A stretch of DNA of 64,000 nucleotides from Nitrosovibrio sp. Nv6. GTDB lineage: Bacteria; Pseudomonadota; Gammaproteobacteria; Burkholderiales; Nitrosomonadaceae. Below, piece after piece: positions 48,243-57,194 of the stretch. Position 1 is the first letter of the stretch. Each line of letters begins with the position of its first letter. The position numbers were made by a program, and so were the translations under genes. Location: the NCBI RefSeq assembly GCF_900110495.1, contig NZ_FODX01000003.1, forward strand, positions 124,001 through 188,000. The letters run 5' to 3'. The notes beneath the pieces were generated by a model. The model did no database searches, had not been told where the DNA came from, and saw only the letters and a list, made by a program, of their open reading frames with translations.

Positions 48243-49769
48243 TTACCTCCTTTTCATCAGCTCTTGTATCTCGCTTTCTCTTCTGGCAACCTCATCGAGA
48301 AACCCAGCAAGCTGCTCTGGAAAATGATTGAACGGCTCCATGCCAGCAAGTGCCCGGGCAGCGTCCGCACGATTTCGTCCCTGATCCACCATTGCGAAAA
48401 ACACCGCTTCCATCGCTTGACGCAGATCAGAGGGTGAATCCTCGAATGGTCCGCCGAAGGCGTTTGGTGCTTCGGCATTGTTGATTACGATCAGCGGTGT
48501 AGGAACCGCCTGTTCGACGAGGTTGAGCAAGGCTCGGACGGCTGCCTTATCGCCTGTGTCGCCTAGTACCTTGCGCACGAGTGGATGATCACGATTTACC
48601 TTGTAGAACGTCTTCCCGTGCCTAACTAGGTGCGTCCAGAGAAAGACTTGATTGTCGCCGTGCTGACGCTGGAGTACCTTGCCGCGATGCCGGTATATTT
48701 TCGCAGCCCGGCCTCTGGCAGCGCGTGCCAAACGCTGCAGGTCCTTATGAAGGACGGTCGGCGGTCGTGCGCGCGATTTCTTGACGTCGATTTGCCAAAT
48801 GAGATCGGACGAATTGCCGAGGTCGACCCGGATTCGGGCGAGCTTGTAATGCTCTTCCTTCTGCATTCCAAGGCCCAGCCAATCGCCCGCGACCAGCAGG
48901 CGGCGGTTCCGGTAGATGTAAAAACCCTGATGGGCGTTCCATCCTTTTGGTCCCGCCGCCAAGGCATGGCGTTCTGCAGATAACTTGCTGTGATGCGGAA
49001 GGATGAACGGCTTCACGACCACTTCCTCGTTCCCGAAGACCAAGGTCTCAGATGGCATAGGATCAACCGCGTCCGCATCTTCGAGGAATGGATCCCAAGG
49101 CTCGATCGGTCTGCCGTTAAGGTGAATTCGAATGGAATTTCTACCCCGCAGAAATCGGTGAAAGACCATGGCAAGATGGAGTTTCACCGCATCGGCGCGC
49201 TCTCTGAAATGCCGTTGTGCCACTTCGTCATCCAGAGATGCGTCGCCGACGAGCTGATCGAGACGATCCCAGAACAGGACGGTGCCCGTCGCTTGATCCG
49301 CCAGCACTTCATGGTCCGTCGGCGGAAGCAGATCGATACCCTTGAGAAGTCGCCATTCTCCAGTTCCCGTCGAGGCGATGTAATCGAGATCCCAGCGTCG
49401 GACGACTGTGGTGGAGGACGTTGCCTTGCTCATTACCGTCAGGCATCGGCATTGGGAAATCGATGCGGTCTTCATGCCAAGACCGAAGCGGCCGAGATCA
49501 TTCGCAGACCTTTCGGCGAGCGGGCCGAGACTCCCAGGGCGCATAGCCTGCACTAAACCCATTTCCGTCATCCCGTCGCCGTCATCACGGATGATGATCC
49601 GCGAGTCTGCTCCCTTCCAGTTGAGATCGATCCAGATGTTACGGGCGCGGGCAGTGATGCTATTGTCTACGATATCAGCCAGCGCAGTCGGAAGGTCGTA
49701 CCCGAATGCACGAAGGGATTCGAAGAGCTCCACCGCTCCGGGATTGGCAATGTCAAACTCAGGCGACAT
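48243..49769 (-). CDS. GHKL ATPase (MORC/MutL-like) of a restriction-type system
   Basis: 508 aa from MSPEFDIANPGAVELFESL at 49769; the frame to 49817 gives a longer overlap. The ATP site has motif I DLPTALADIVDNSITARA, motif II IIRDDGDGMTEMGL and motif III DLGRFGLGMKTASIS, the Bergerat fold of Hsp90, MutL and MORC. It lacks the MutL C-terminal domain. Such ATPases beside Z1 and methylase genes were described as the bacterial relatives of eukaryotic MORC. It overlaps the methyltransferase 3' end by 11 nt and its stop touches the Z1 gene start region. Confidence 0.92.
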   Translation of the reverse strand: MSPEFDIANPGAVELFESLRAFGYDLPTALADIVDNSITARARNIWIDLNWKGADSRIIIRDDGDGMTEMGLVQAMRPGSLGPLAERSANDLGRFGLGMKTASISQCRCLTVMSKATSSTTVVRRWDLDYIASTGTGEWRLLKGIDLLPPTDHEVLADQATGTVLFWDRLDQLVGDASLDDEVAQRHFRERADAVKLHLAMVFHRFLRGRNSIRIHLNGRPIEPWDPFLEDADAVDPMPSETLVFGNEEVVVKPFILPHHSKLSAERHALAAGPKGWNAHQGFYIYRNRRLLVAGDWLGLGMQKEEHYKLARIRVDLGNSSDLIWQIDVKKSRARPPTVLHKDLQRLARAARGRAAKIYRHRGKVLQRQHGDNQVFLWTHLVRHGKTFYKVNRDHPLVRKVLGDTGDKAAVRALLNLVEQAVPTPLIVINNAEAPNAFGGPFEDSPSDLRQAMEAVFFAMVDQGRNRADAARALAGMEPFNHFPEQLAGFLDEVARRESEIQELMKRR

Positions 49770-51387
49770 GGGAAAGCCTCTTCCTGTTATCGTTTTGCTC
49801 GGGTGATAGGCCAGCACCCACGTGCTCAGTCTCGATCAGTATTGCGCTCAGCGCCTCGCCGATCCAGCGGGCCAGTAGCGGCGGTACGGCATTGCCAACT
49901 TGGATATATTGCTGAGTGCGGTTGCCCTTGAAGAAATAGTTGTCAGGAAATGTCTGAAGGCGCGCCGCTTCCCTCACCGAAAGGCTCCGGCATTGGAGTG
50001 GGTCGGGATGGATAAAATAGTGTCCGTCTTTTGAGATGTGACTGGTGACGGTCGTGGATGGCGCTCCGGCAAGCTGTACACGAAACCTGTCGGCGAATTT
50101 TCCGGATGTCCAGTTCTGGTGGGCCGGTGCAAGATCGGGAGGAAAATCCGAGGCCTTCGGCGAGCGACCGCTCGCCTCCGCGTAGACCGCAGCGTAGAAG
50201 TAGCGTGCAAGATCGCTTTCCATATGACACCGCGCCTGATGGTTTGGAAGCGTGGTGAGGCGGGTATCAATGAGCCAATCCCGCAGCTCGGCGGGGCACT
50301 TGGCCGCGATGCCTACACCTTTGCCTTCACGCCCTGGTAGCTCGTTTGTGGCGGCGAGACATGCACGATACTTCGCCGCTCGCGTGGCAAATGCCAGATG
50401 CTGGTCGGCGGGCAAGCCGGAATCGATCTCCGCCACCTTTGCCATTGCTCGAAGCACGACATTACGCCATTCGCTATCGCCATCCGCTGATTTGCTGAGG
50501 CCGCTCCTGAGCCTTGGCATCCCATCAAGCACGCTGCCAATTGTGACTGAAGAACGGCGGTGATCGAGCCACGCACCGAGCGAGCTGTCAGGAATCCGCT
50601 GGGCAAGGTCACCACGTATTCCGACGACGATGACACGGTGACGCGCCTGCGGAATTCCGAAATCCTCGGATCGGATTACGAAGTCCACGGCCTTTGGTTC
50701 AAGCCGCCCAACATCCAGTTGCCGTCCCAATCGAGGCGCTAAGGCAAGCAACCTGTAGCGCTCACTATCCCTATGATCGCCGCGGAGATCTTCCAGTACA
50801 CCGTCGAATATGCGGCTTTTCCCATCGACCGACGACGAGAGCATTCCCTTCACATTCTCCATCACGAACGCGGCGGGACGTAGCCGCCTAAGAATACGAA
50901 TATACTCCTCGTATAGGAAGTGGCGTCGGTCCTCCTTCGGACTATAGCCTTCCTTGCCCTGATTTCGGGCTCGCCCGACAAGAGAATAGGCTTGGCAGGG
51001 CGGCCCCCCGATGAGCACGACATTTCCTGCATTGGTATCACGGATTTTGTCAAGCCGGGCGTCGAGTCGGTCGGCAGAATCTTCGACGCCCAGCTCAAGC
51101 TGCCATGCTTCCTCCTTGACCTTCGCCCATTCCTTCGGATAGAGCTCAGCCCAGTCCGGTTCGGCGGTCCCCTCGTTCAGGAACCGATAATAGTTGTCCG
51201 GAAGGTTGCCGCCGAACAGACGAAGGAAGCTACGAAGCAGTAGGGTAGAATAAGCCGTCGTCTCTTTCTCGATGGAGAGCGCGATAGAAAAGGGGCGATC
51301 GCCAGTACTGTCGAGGACGCTGGAAAACCCCTCAGCCAAGCCCCCGGGACCAGCAAAAATGTCTACGACGGCATATTTTGACGACAT
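49759..51387 (-). CDS. DNA (cytosine-5) methyltransferase
   Basis: 542 aa. Motif I VDIFAGPGGLAEGFSS (about 8-23), motif IV GGPPCQAYSLVGRARN with the catalytic Cys (about 128-143), motif VI MENVKGML, motif VIII-like QARHRVIVVGIR, and motif X QVGNAVPPLLARWIG near the C-terminus. The region between VIII and X is the likely target-recognition part; its sequence specificity cannot be read. It leads the island operon and presumably protects self DNA from the GHKL/Z1/nuclease proteins. Divergent from vsr. Confidence 0.96.
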   Translation of the reverse strand: MSSKYAVVDIFAGPGGLAEGFSSVLDSTGDRPFSIALSIEKETTAYSTLLLRSFLRLFGGNLPDNYYRFLNEGTAEPDWAELYPKEWAKVKEEAWQLELGVEDSADRLDARLDKIRDTNAGNVVLIGGPPCQAYSLVGRARNQGKEGYSPKEDRRHFLYEEYIRILRRLRPAAFVMENVKGMLSSSVDGKSRIFDGVLEDLRGDHRDSERYRLLALAPRLGRQLDVGRLEPKAVDFVIRSEDFGIPQARHRVIVVGIRGDLAQRIPDSSLGAWLDHRRSSVTIGSVLDGMPRLRSGLSKSADGDSEWRNVVLRAMAKVAEIDSGLPADQHLAFATRAAKYRACLAATNELPGREGKGVGIAAKCPAELRDWLIDTRLTTLPNHQARCHMESDLARYFYAAVYAEASGRSPKASDFPPDLAPAHQNWTSGKFADRFRVQLAGAPSTTVTSHISKDGHYFIHPDPLQCRSLSVREAARLQTFPDNYFFKGNRTQQYIQVGNAVPPLLARWIGEALSAILIETEHVGAGLSPEQNDNRKRLSHVA

Positions 51388-51462
51388 TCAGAATTCTCTA
51401 GATGCTAAGGGTAAAATGAATGAAGAGTATCACGTTGCACAAAAAAAGAGAGGTAGTAAACC

Positions 51463-51918
51463 GTGGCGGATGTGGTTGATCCTCCAACTCGTTCTCGTAT
51501 GATGGCCGGCATCCGGGGCGCAAACACCAAACCCGAACTGCTTCTGCGACGGCGCCTGCATGCTGCAGGCCTGCGCTACCGCCTCCATGTCGCCGACCTT
51601 CCGGGCCGTCCTGACATCGTTTTTCCTAGCCGTCGAGCAGTGGTGTTCGTGCATGGCTGTTTCTGGCATCGGCATCCTGGTTGTCACTGGTGCACTACTC
51701 CAGCATCGAATCGAGATTTCTGGACCATCAAGTTCAATGCAAATATGGACCGTGACCAACAACATATCGCAAAACTGATAGCCTTGGGCTGGCGGGTGGC
51801 TGTGATCTGGGAATGCGCATTTCGAGATGGAAAGATCGAAAGTGTCGCGCTGGCACTACGCAAATGGCTCGATGGGGTCGATGCTTTTTTTGAGACCGAT
51901 CTAGTTCGCCGCCGATAA
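51463..51918 (+). CDS. vsr: Very-short-patch mismatch endonuclease
   Basis: 151 aa from GTG 51463 with AGAGAGG upstream. PTRSRMMAGIRGANTKPELLLRRRLHAAGLRYRLH, then GRPDIVFPSRRAVVFVHGCFWHRH with the catalytic Asp and the zinc/active-site His and Cys residues, then RDQQHIAKLIALGWRVAVIWEC. It nicks beside T:G mismatches made by deamination of 5-methylcytosine, so it belongs with the divergent methyltransferase. Complete length. Confidence 0.96.
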   Translation: MADVVDPPTRSRMMAGIRGANTKPELLLRRRLHAAGLRYRLHVADLPGRPDIVFPSRRAVVFVHGCFWHRHPGCHWCTTPASNRDFWTIKFNANMDRDQQHIAKLIALGWRVAVIWECAFRDGKIESVALALRKWLDGVDAFFETDLVRRR

Positions 51919-51939
51919 CAATTCCGGTTCAAGCCCTCC

Positions 51940-52202
51940 CTACGGCACTGGAAGCCACGCCGAATCCCACACAGCGAGGGTTTTGCGATGATTTCGATTC
52001 GCTTTCTCAATTCGCGCCTCGATCCACTCCATCTCCTGAACTGTTGATCTCTCCCGATTAGTCGAAACGGAACCGGATGCATGTGGCGCATGGCAGCATG
52101 CTCGTTGATTCCAGCGATGCAAGAGGTTTCTACGTATTGGGTGCTGGGGGATGGATAGGTTTTTGCTAGGATAAGTATTCGCTCTTTACGTACTTTTTCC
52201 AT
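51940..52202 (-). pseudogene. Frameshifted remnant of an unknown gene
   Basis: The start reads MEKVRKERILILAKTYPSPS, TQYVETSCIAGINEHAAMR and HPVPFRLI in one frame. Then the reading passes to another frame as EMEWIEARIEKANRNHR before ending. Both halves look like one conserved protein that I have seen near restriction genes, but I have no name for it. The shift lies near 52045-52060. After NHR the sequence no longer resembles it, so the gene is both frameshifted and cut short. It lies just past vsr. Confidence 0.5.
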
Positions 52203-52249
52203 CATGAATTTTGTCCGCCACCTCAAGAAACACCATTGCCTTAGGATGA

Positions 52250-52494
52250 CTACGGCTTATTTGCATCCTTCTTTAGACTTTCCGAAAGATTGCGCATCAA
52301 TCGCAAACCGCTCTCAGGTATCTCGGGCTGGCCGGTCTTGATCCTGGCAAAGTCAGGGTGGGTGGGATCAAGCAACAGGTTGCGCTCGACCGGGATTACC
52401 ACGCTCGGGACCTTCAGCACTGAGCACTTGCCATCGCGCAGCCATTGACTCTTTAGCCACACGGTGCCGAGCGAAAAAAACAGGCCCGAATAAA
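52250..52494 (-). pseudogene. C-terminal fragment of a RES-domain toxin
   Basis: About 80 codons open from just after an in-frame stop. LGTVWLKSQWLRDG, KCSVLKVPSVVIPVERNLLL and DPTHPDFARI match the C-terminal half of RES-domain toxins (NAD-degrading toxins of Xre-RES modules). The N-terminal half with the Arg and Glu residues, and an antitoxin gene, are absent. Between here and 52902 I see no intact gene. Confidence 0.6.
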
Positions 52495-52861
52495 GTCAAT
52501 CCGTTTTTTATGCGTACTGAATACACAAAATTGCTGTTGTCGGATGCAATTTGCCTATCGCAATTGTGATCTCCATCGCACAACAGGACATTCATGGCGT
52601 CACCCTCCCGTTGAAGTACAACGCCTAGCGAACGAACTGTCTCCGAGTTCATACCTGTAAGATCTTACAGCTACCCAGAAATCCCATTTGAGTATCTAAT
52701 TGTGTGCCCTTCGTCTTCATAGTAAGCGTTTGGCTTGCACGAATTGACAAAAATAATGCAGCAAAACATGTAGATAATACTCCTTCACCGTTCCCATCCC
52801 TTCCATGCTCCTGAAATCACCTACCCAAATCAAATCAGGCTAACCAGCCACGTAATGCCCG

Positions 52862-52882
52862 ATCAATAATCAATAATCAATA
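52862..52882 (+). repeat. Heptanucleotide tandem repeat in tyrosinase 5' region
   Basis: Three perfect ATCAATA units followed by a degenerate fourth (ATCATAA), ending 1 nt before the AAGAGG ribosome site. Slipped-strand change of copy number would alter the spacing between promoter and start without touching the frame. Confidence 0.7.
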
Positions 52883-52902
52883 ATCATAAAGAGGTTTATT
52901 CA

Positions 52903-54612
52903 ATGCAAGACAAGAAATTGCAGTCATCATCACCCATGTCACGCCGCACATTTTTAAAAGCGACAGCTGCGGCTGCTACTGCAGTGGGCGCGGCCGCGCT
53001 TCCATTCGGTCAATCGTATGCACAAGGGACTGCCAAGTACCGGCGCTTGAACCTTTTAAATCCGGAGGCGAAGCGAACCATCAATAGCTACAAAAAGGCG
53101 ATCCATGCAATGCTCAGGCTGCCGCCGGAAGATCCGCGCAACTGGTACCGCATTGCCCTCACGCACACGATGGACTGCCCGCACGGCAACTGGTGGTTTC
53201 TGGTTTGGCATCGCGGCTATATAGGATGGTTCGAGCAGATTTGCCGGGAGCTCAGCGGCGATCCGAGTTTTGCGCTTCCGTATTGGGATTGGACCGAAAA
53301 CACGGACCCCAGAAGTCCGTTTCAACCGGGTGTTCCCGACGTCATGTTTGAGGATGTGCTCACACCGGCTCATCCTGCCTATATTGGGCAATCCGGAGAA
53401 TTCCAGGCCCGATTCCGCGACGTTGTCGCGAAGGCGAGCTACTGGAAACGAATTTATAAGGACGGTCAATTTGACGACGAGACGCAATATGGCCAACTCC
53501 TCGCTCGCGGGGTCCGATCTCCCGATGATCTCTGGTTCGATATCCTGAATGACCCGAGAGGCCTGTTCTTTTTCGATCAAGCCCATGCTCGCGGCTTGAC
53601 GAGAGAGAAGCCTGGATTTGATGAGAAAACGACAAAGGCTGTTTCGCTGGAAACGCTGCTGGCTGCACTTTCGCCACGGGATTTCACCACCTTCAACAGC
53701 CCTAAAACCGCGGGTCATAGCGGTTTGACCGGATTCGGCGTACTGGAAGGCCAACCGCACAACAGGGTTCATAATTGTGTTGGGGGTATCTTCACCGATC
53801 AAGGCGGCGAAACCACTGACAGCGGCGGTTTCATGCAGGCCAACCTGTCGCCTGTCGACCCTCTCTTTTTCCTGCACCACGCGAACATCGACCGGCTTTG
53901 GGACGTGTGGACCCGCAAGCAGCAGGCGCTTGGATACCCGGTGCTGCCGGAAGATCCGGATTACAAGGCATGGTCAAAAGAACCGTTCATGTTCTTTGTC
54001 GATTCGAAAGGGAAGCCGGTAACCAAAAGAACCGCCGGCGACTATGCCACGATAGGAGATTTCAACTACAGCTATCAGCCCGGATCAGGTGAGCAGATCG
54101 TTCCAAAAGGTCTGGCCGCCTCTGCCGCCAAGGCGGCTGCGGCAGCCCGGATCGAGCGTTTCAGCGCGCAAGTTACTGATTCGACAATAAGCGCGGGAGA
54201 TGCGGCCAGTGGCGCTGTGACGATTCCACCCGCGCTGCTCCAGGCAGGATCACGACCGGACGCGCCAACGCTGTTTGCGAAGGTTACGCTCGCCCTGCCT
54301 CCACTGGCGCATGGCCATGATTTCGCTGTTCTGGTAAATGCGCCCGACAATGCCGCGATTGGTCCATCAAGTCCGCATTACGTGGGTACTCTTTCGATGT
54401 TCGGTCACCACGTCGTGCACGCACCCATCACATTCACGGTACCTCTCTCAGGTGCACTTGCCGCGATTCGTGAGGGTAATCAGCTCAAGGCAGGCGCGCC
54501 ATTGAATATCCAGGTTGTTCCGGAAAAAATGGCAATGCCTGGAGTACTGACGGCAAAGCACGGCGTGGAGACAAGGGCAGAAGTTCTTTCCATCGTGGTG
54601 GAAGCGCATTGA
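52903..54612 (+). CDS. Tat-exported tyrosinase family copper oxidase
   Basis: 569 aa. Twin-arginine signal SRRTFLKATAAAA (13-25) then a cleavage region near SYAQ. Type 3 copper site: CuA His88, His94 and His103 (THTMDCPHGNWWFLVWHRG) and CuB His286, His290 and His325/326 (PHNRVHNCVGG, FFLHHANIDRLWDVW). It oxidises phenols to quinones in the periplasm, presumably loaded with copper before export. The C-terminal 180 residues form an additional beta domain like that covering the site in plant-type polyphenol oxidases. AGAGG lies 8 nt before the ATG. First gene of an operon with a secreted protein and a multicopper oxidase. Confidence 0.92.
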   Translation: MQDKKLQSSSPMSRRTFLKATAAAATAVGAAALPFGQSYAQGTAKYRRLNLLNPEAKRTINSYKKAIHAMLRLPPEDPRNWYRIALTHTMDCPHGNWWFLVWHRGYIGWFEQICRELSGDPSFALPYWDWTENTDPRSPFQPGVPDVMFEDVLTPAHPAYIGQSGEFQARFRDVVAKASYWKRIYKDGQFDDETQYGQLLARGVRSPDDLWFDILNDPRGLFFFDQAHARGLTREKPGFDEKTTKAVSLETLLAALSPRDFTTFNSPKTAGHSGLTGFGVLEGQPHNRVHNCVGGIFTDQGGETTDSGGFMQANLSPVDPLFFLHHANIDRLWDVWTRKQQALGYPVLPEDPDYKAWSKEPFMFFVDSKGKPVTKRTAGDYATIGDFNYSYQPGSGEQIVPKGLAASAAKAAAAARIERFSAQVTDSTISAGDAASGAVTIPPALLQAGSRPDAPTLFAKVTLALPPLAHGHDFAVLVNAPDNAAIGPSSPHYVGTLSMFGHHVVHAPITFTVPLSGALAAIREGNQLKAGAPLNIQVVPEKMAMPGVLTAKHGVETRAEVLSIVVEAH

Positions 54613-54620
54613 CCGGGAAG

Positions 54621-55091
54621 ATGATGTGCGGATTACGCGGATTATGCGGATTACGCGGATTATGCGGATTACGCAAATTACGATTGCGCCTTGCGTCAGT
54701 CATTGTCGTACTGATGTGTTCCGCCGCGTGTATGAGCAGCGCAATCGCAGAGGATGAAACCCGGCCGAATCTGATCGAATTGCCGATCACGCGCCCACCC
54801 GCCAATGGGGAAGCAGTTTGGGTCCAGATTCGCGCGGGCGCACTTCCGCGAGGGACGGAGATCAGGATCAGTACTCCCGATGGAGTACTGCTCGGTACCG
54901 CCTCGTCTTTCCCTGCACTAAGCGGACAAGAAGAAGCCGTTACGCACACCATCCCTCTTCCCCAGAACGTCATCACAAGCGGACGCGTGCGGCTGCGCCT
55001 GGAAGTCGAAGCGCCGGGTGAGCCCGCTCGTGCTCCGCAGCCCCGAGAAATTGAAAGCATCGATTTGATTTATGTACCCATTAGCAAATGA
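54621..55091 (+). CDS. Small exported protein of the tyrosinase operon
   Basis: 156 aa from ATG 54621, 8 nt after the tyrosinase stop. The N-terminus is a repeat-derived GLRGLCGLRGLCGLR stretch, then a hydrophobic segment LASVIVVLMCSAACMSSAIA, a signal peptide. The mature part (about 48-156) is beta-rich (PPANGEAVWVQIRAGALPRGTEIRIS..LRLEVEAPG) with no Cys or His cluster. No family is recognised. It might help assemble or tether the oxidases. A start further in (after the repeats) is possible. Confidence 0.7.
   Translation: MMCGLRGLCGLRGLCGLRKLRLRLASVIVVLMCSAACMSSAIAEDETRPNLIELPITRPPANGEAVWVQIRAGALPRGTEIRISTPDGVLLGTASSFPALSGQEEAVTHTIPLPQNVITSGRVRLRLEVEAPGEPARAPQPREIESIDLIYVPISK
54628..54681 (+). 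repeat. 9-bp tandem repeat inside a signal peptide
   Basis: Six units of GCGGATTAC/T in a row: five perfect alternating C and T at the last base, and a sixth, GCAAATTAC. Unit length keeps frame, so copy-number change would lengthen or shorten the n-region (GLR/GLC) of the encoded signal peptide. Confidence 0.85.
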
Positions 55092-55166
55092 GAGCAATTA
55101 AGAGCAACCGAGAGTAACTGAGTCCGCAATATTCGTGTATCCATGTTGGTTCAATTGGAGAATTTC

Positions 55167-57146
55167 ATGTCCCTGGTGTCCCGTCCCCTCCCCGCCCTTG
55201 CACTGTCCGCAGTTGCGTTGTGCGCCTTTACATCCGTTGCAAATGCCCAATTGGAGCATTCGCGCGTGGTGGAAAATCCGCCTTTGCTGAACATCATCCG
55301 CCAAGCTCAGCCGCGCGCCGTGGCCAAAGGCATGCCTCTGCCGGCAACCGAAACAGCGTTAGATCTGAATGTCACCTACACCGACGGCAAGATCTGGAAT
55401 CCGGCTGAACACCGTTACGACGCGGTGAAGCTGCGGAGCTATCAGGGCAAGGGAGTCAATCCTGATGCTCCTTATGTATCGCCTACCATCTCAATCTTTC
55501 CTGGTGAGACGATCCGGATGACGTTGAACAATCAGTTGCCGCCGGATCCAAGTTGCTCGACGAAGATTGAGAACGTCAACACGCCTCACTGCTTCAACGG
55601 GACAAATCTGCATACCCATGGCCTATGGGTAAACCCTGCTGGAAACGGTGATAACGTGCTGATCTCCATCAACCCCGGCGTCAGCTTCCAGTATGAGTAC
55701 AAGGTGCCGTCAGACCACCCCGCAGGCACATTCTGGTACCACACGCACCGCCATGGATCCACCGCATTGCAAGTGGCCAGCGGCATGGCCGGGGCGCTTA
55801 TCATCCGCGGCACACGTTTCCCCTCGCAGAACGCGAACGGCGATATCGATACATTGCTTACGCCCACCAGCACTCAGCCTTTCACGGAGCGTCTACTGGT
55901 TATGCAGCAAATCCAGTACGCCTGCCGCGATGCCCAGGGGAAGATCAAGACAAACCCGGACGGCAGCTATAAATGCGATCCCAGGGATGTTGGCGGTGTC
56001 GAAGGTTATGACCAGTTCGGTCCCGGATCGTGGCCAGCTTCGGGCAGGTATACGAGTATCAATGGCCAGGTCCTCCCCGTCTTTAAAGGGGCGAAAACGG
56101 GTCAGATTGAACGTTGGCGCGTAATTCATGGCGGCGTTCGCGATACCATCAATCTGAAATTCCGCAAGCTTAAGGAAGGCAGCCGCAGTTCGGCCCGATT
56201 AACGGCAGCCCAGCACGACGCGTACGTGCAAGAGAATTGCACCGGTCCGGCATTGCCCCAGTATCTGATCGCAGCGGATGGGCTGACCACAAAAGCCGTG
56301 ATCAAGACAGATGTCACGGTTTATCAGCCTGCCTACCGCTGGGATGCTTTGATGGTGTTTCCGCAATCCGGTGTTTATTGCGTGGTTGATGACGCCGCTT
56401 CAGCATCTGCAAGTGTCGAACAGACTGCGCCGTCCCGTCAACTGCTGGGTTTCGTCCGCGTCGATCAGGACCGGCCCGTTCCGGACGATGTCACTCGTTA
56501 CTTGACTTCGGAACTCGTTACCGCAGCCAGGCTTAATATGCCGGGACAGATTCGGGGCAAGGTGGAAAGCGACCTGCGCGATGGGTTGAAGCTTTCCAAG
56601 TTCGTGCCGCATGCCGACATCGAGAATGGCGAAGTTACCGGCACGCAGGAAATGACGTTCAATATAGACGTCAACCAAAATCCGGCACAGTTCCAGGTGA
56701 ACGGCAAACCCTACGATCCAGGTAGAATCGACCGGGTACTCAAACTGGGCGGGGTGGATGAATGGACGCTGAAATCGGATTTCGTCAGCCATCCCTTCCA
56801 TATCCACATCAATCCGTTCCAGATCGTTAAAATACTGGATCCCAACGGGAAAGACGTCAGTACCGCTGACGCCGTGGATTCGATGGATACTACAGATGGA
56901 ATTCCCGATCCGCAGTATCGCGCCCTGAAGGGCGTGTGGAAGGATACGCTATGGGTGAAAAACCTGGTTCCCCCCGGCAATCCTCCTGGTCAGTACACAC
57001 TGGTCGTCCGCACCCGTTATCAACGCTACATCGGTGACTTCGTGCTGCATTGCCACATCCTGGACCATGAGGACCAGGGGATGATGCAAAACGTTCGCAT
57101 CGCCCTACCTGACGGCAGAGGAAATGCAAGCCAGGGTCATCACTAG
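55167..57146 (+). CDS. Secreted multicopper oxidase
   Basis: 659 aa from ATG 55167, with GGAG upstream; the ATG at 55143 lacks a clear site. A signal peptide ends at about ANA-QLEH. Copper ligands in the four standard blocks: LHTHGLWVNP, FWYHTHRHGS, HPFHIHINPF and FVLHCHILDHEDQGMM, which holds the His-Cys-His of the type 1/type 3 sites. Cupredoxin domains 1-3 in order. Laccase-like: it oxidises phenols or metal ions with O2. It lies 75 nt after the small exported protein gene, and with tyrosinase makes a two-oxidase set for phenolic substrates. Confidence 0.92.
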   Translation: MSLVSRPLPALALSAVALCAFTSVANAQLEHSRVVENPPLLNIIRQAQPRAVAKGMPLPATETALDLNVTYTDGKIWNPAEHRYDAVKLRSYQGKGVNPDAPYVSPTISIFPGETIRMTLNNQLPPDPSCSTKIENVNTPHCFNGTNLHTHGLWVNPAGNGDNVLISINPGVSFQYEYKVPSDHPAGTFWYHTHRHGSTALQVASGMAGALIIRGTRFPSQNANGDIDTLLTPTSTQPFTERLLVMQQIQYACRDAQGKIKTNPDGSYKCDPRDVGGVEGYDQFGPGSWPASGRYTSINGQVLPVFKGAKTGQIERWRVIHGGVRDTINLKFRKLKEGSRSSARLTAAQHDAYVQENCTGPALPQYLIAADGLTTKAVIKTDVTVYQPAYRWDALMVFPQSGVYCVVDDAASASASVEQTAPSRQLLGFVRVDQDRPVPDDVTRYLTSELVTAARLNMPGQIRGKVESDLRDGLKLSKFVPHADIENGEVTGTQEMTFNIDVNQNPAQFQVNGKPYDPGRIDRVLKLGGVDEWTLKSDFVSHPFHIHINPFQIVKILDPNGKDVSTADAVDSMDTTDGIPDPQYRALKGVWKDTLWVKNLVPPGNPPGQYTLVVRTRYQRYIGDFVLHCHILDHEDQGMMQNVRIALPDGRGNASQGHH

Positions 57147-57167
57147 CCGCTAGCCGTACTGCCTCGT

Positions 57168-57194
57168 CCGGAGATGATGCAAGGTTATCTCCGG
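57168..57194 (+). terminator. Terminator-like hairpin after the oxidase operon
   Basis: CCGGAGAT (57168-57175) and ATCTCCGG (57187-57194) form an 8-bp stem with an 11-nt loop, 22 nt past the multicopper oxidase stop. A U-run is missing, so termination strength is unclear. The rest of 57195-57475 holds no gene I can support. Confidence 0.5.

Noticed and set aside
48243-49769. GHKL ATPase as a MutL mismatch-repair protein paired with vsr
   Set aside because: The ATPase lacks the MutL C-terminal dimerisation domain and sits in one operon with Z1, nuclease and methyltransferase, so a restriction-type role is more likely.
51919-52902. Duplicated tRNA-Ser 3' end (att site) at the far end of the defence island
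   Set aside because: I looked for the TTCGAATCCCTCTC end and saw no convincing copy, so the island border is not defined.
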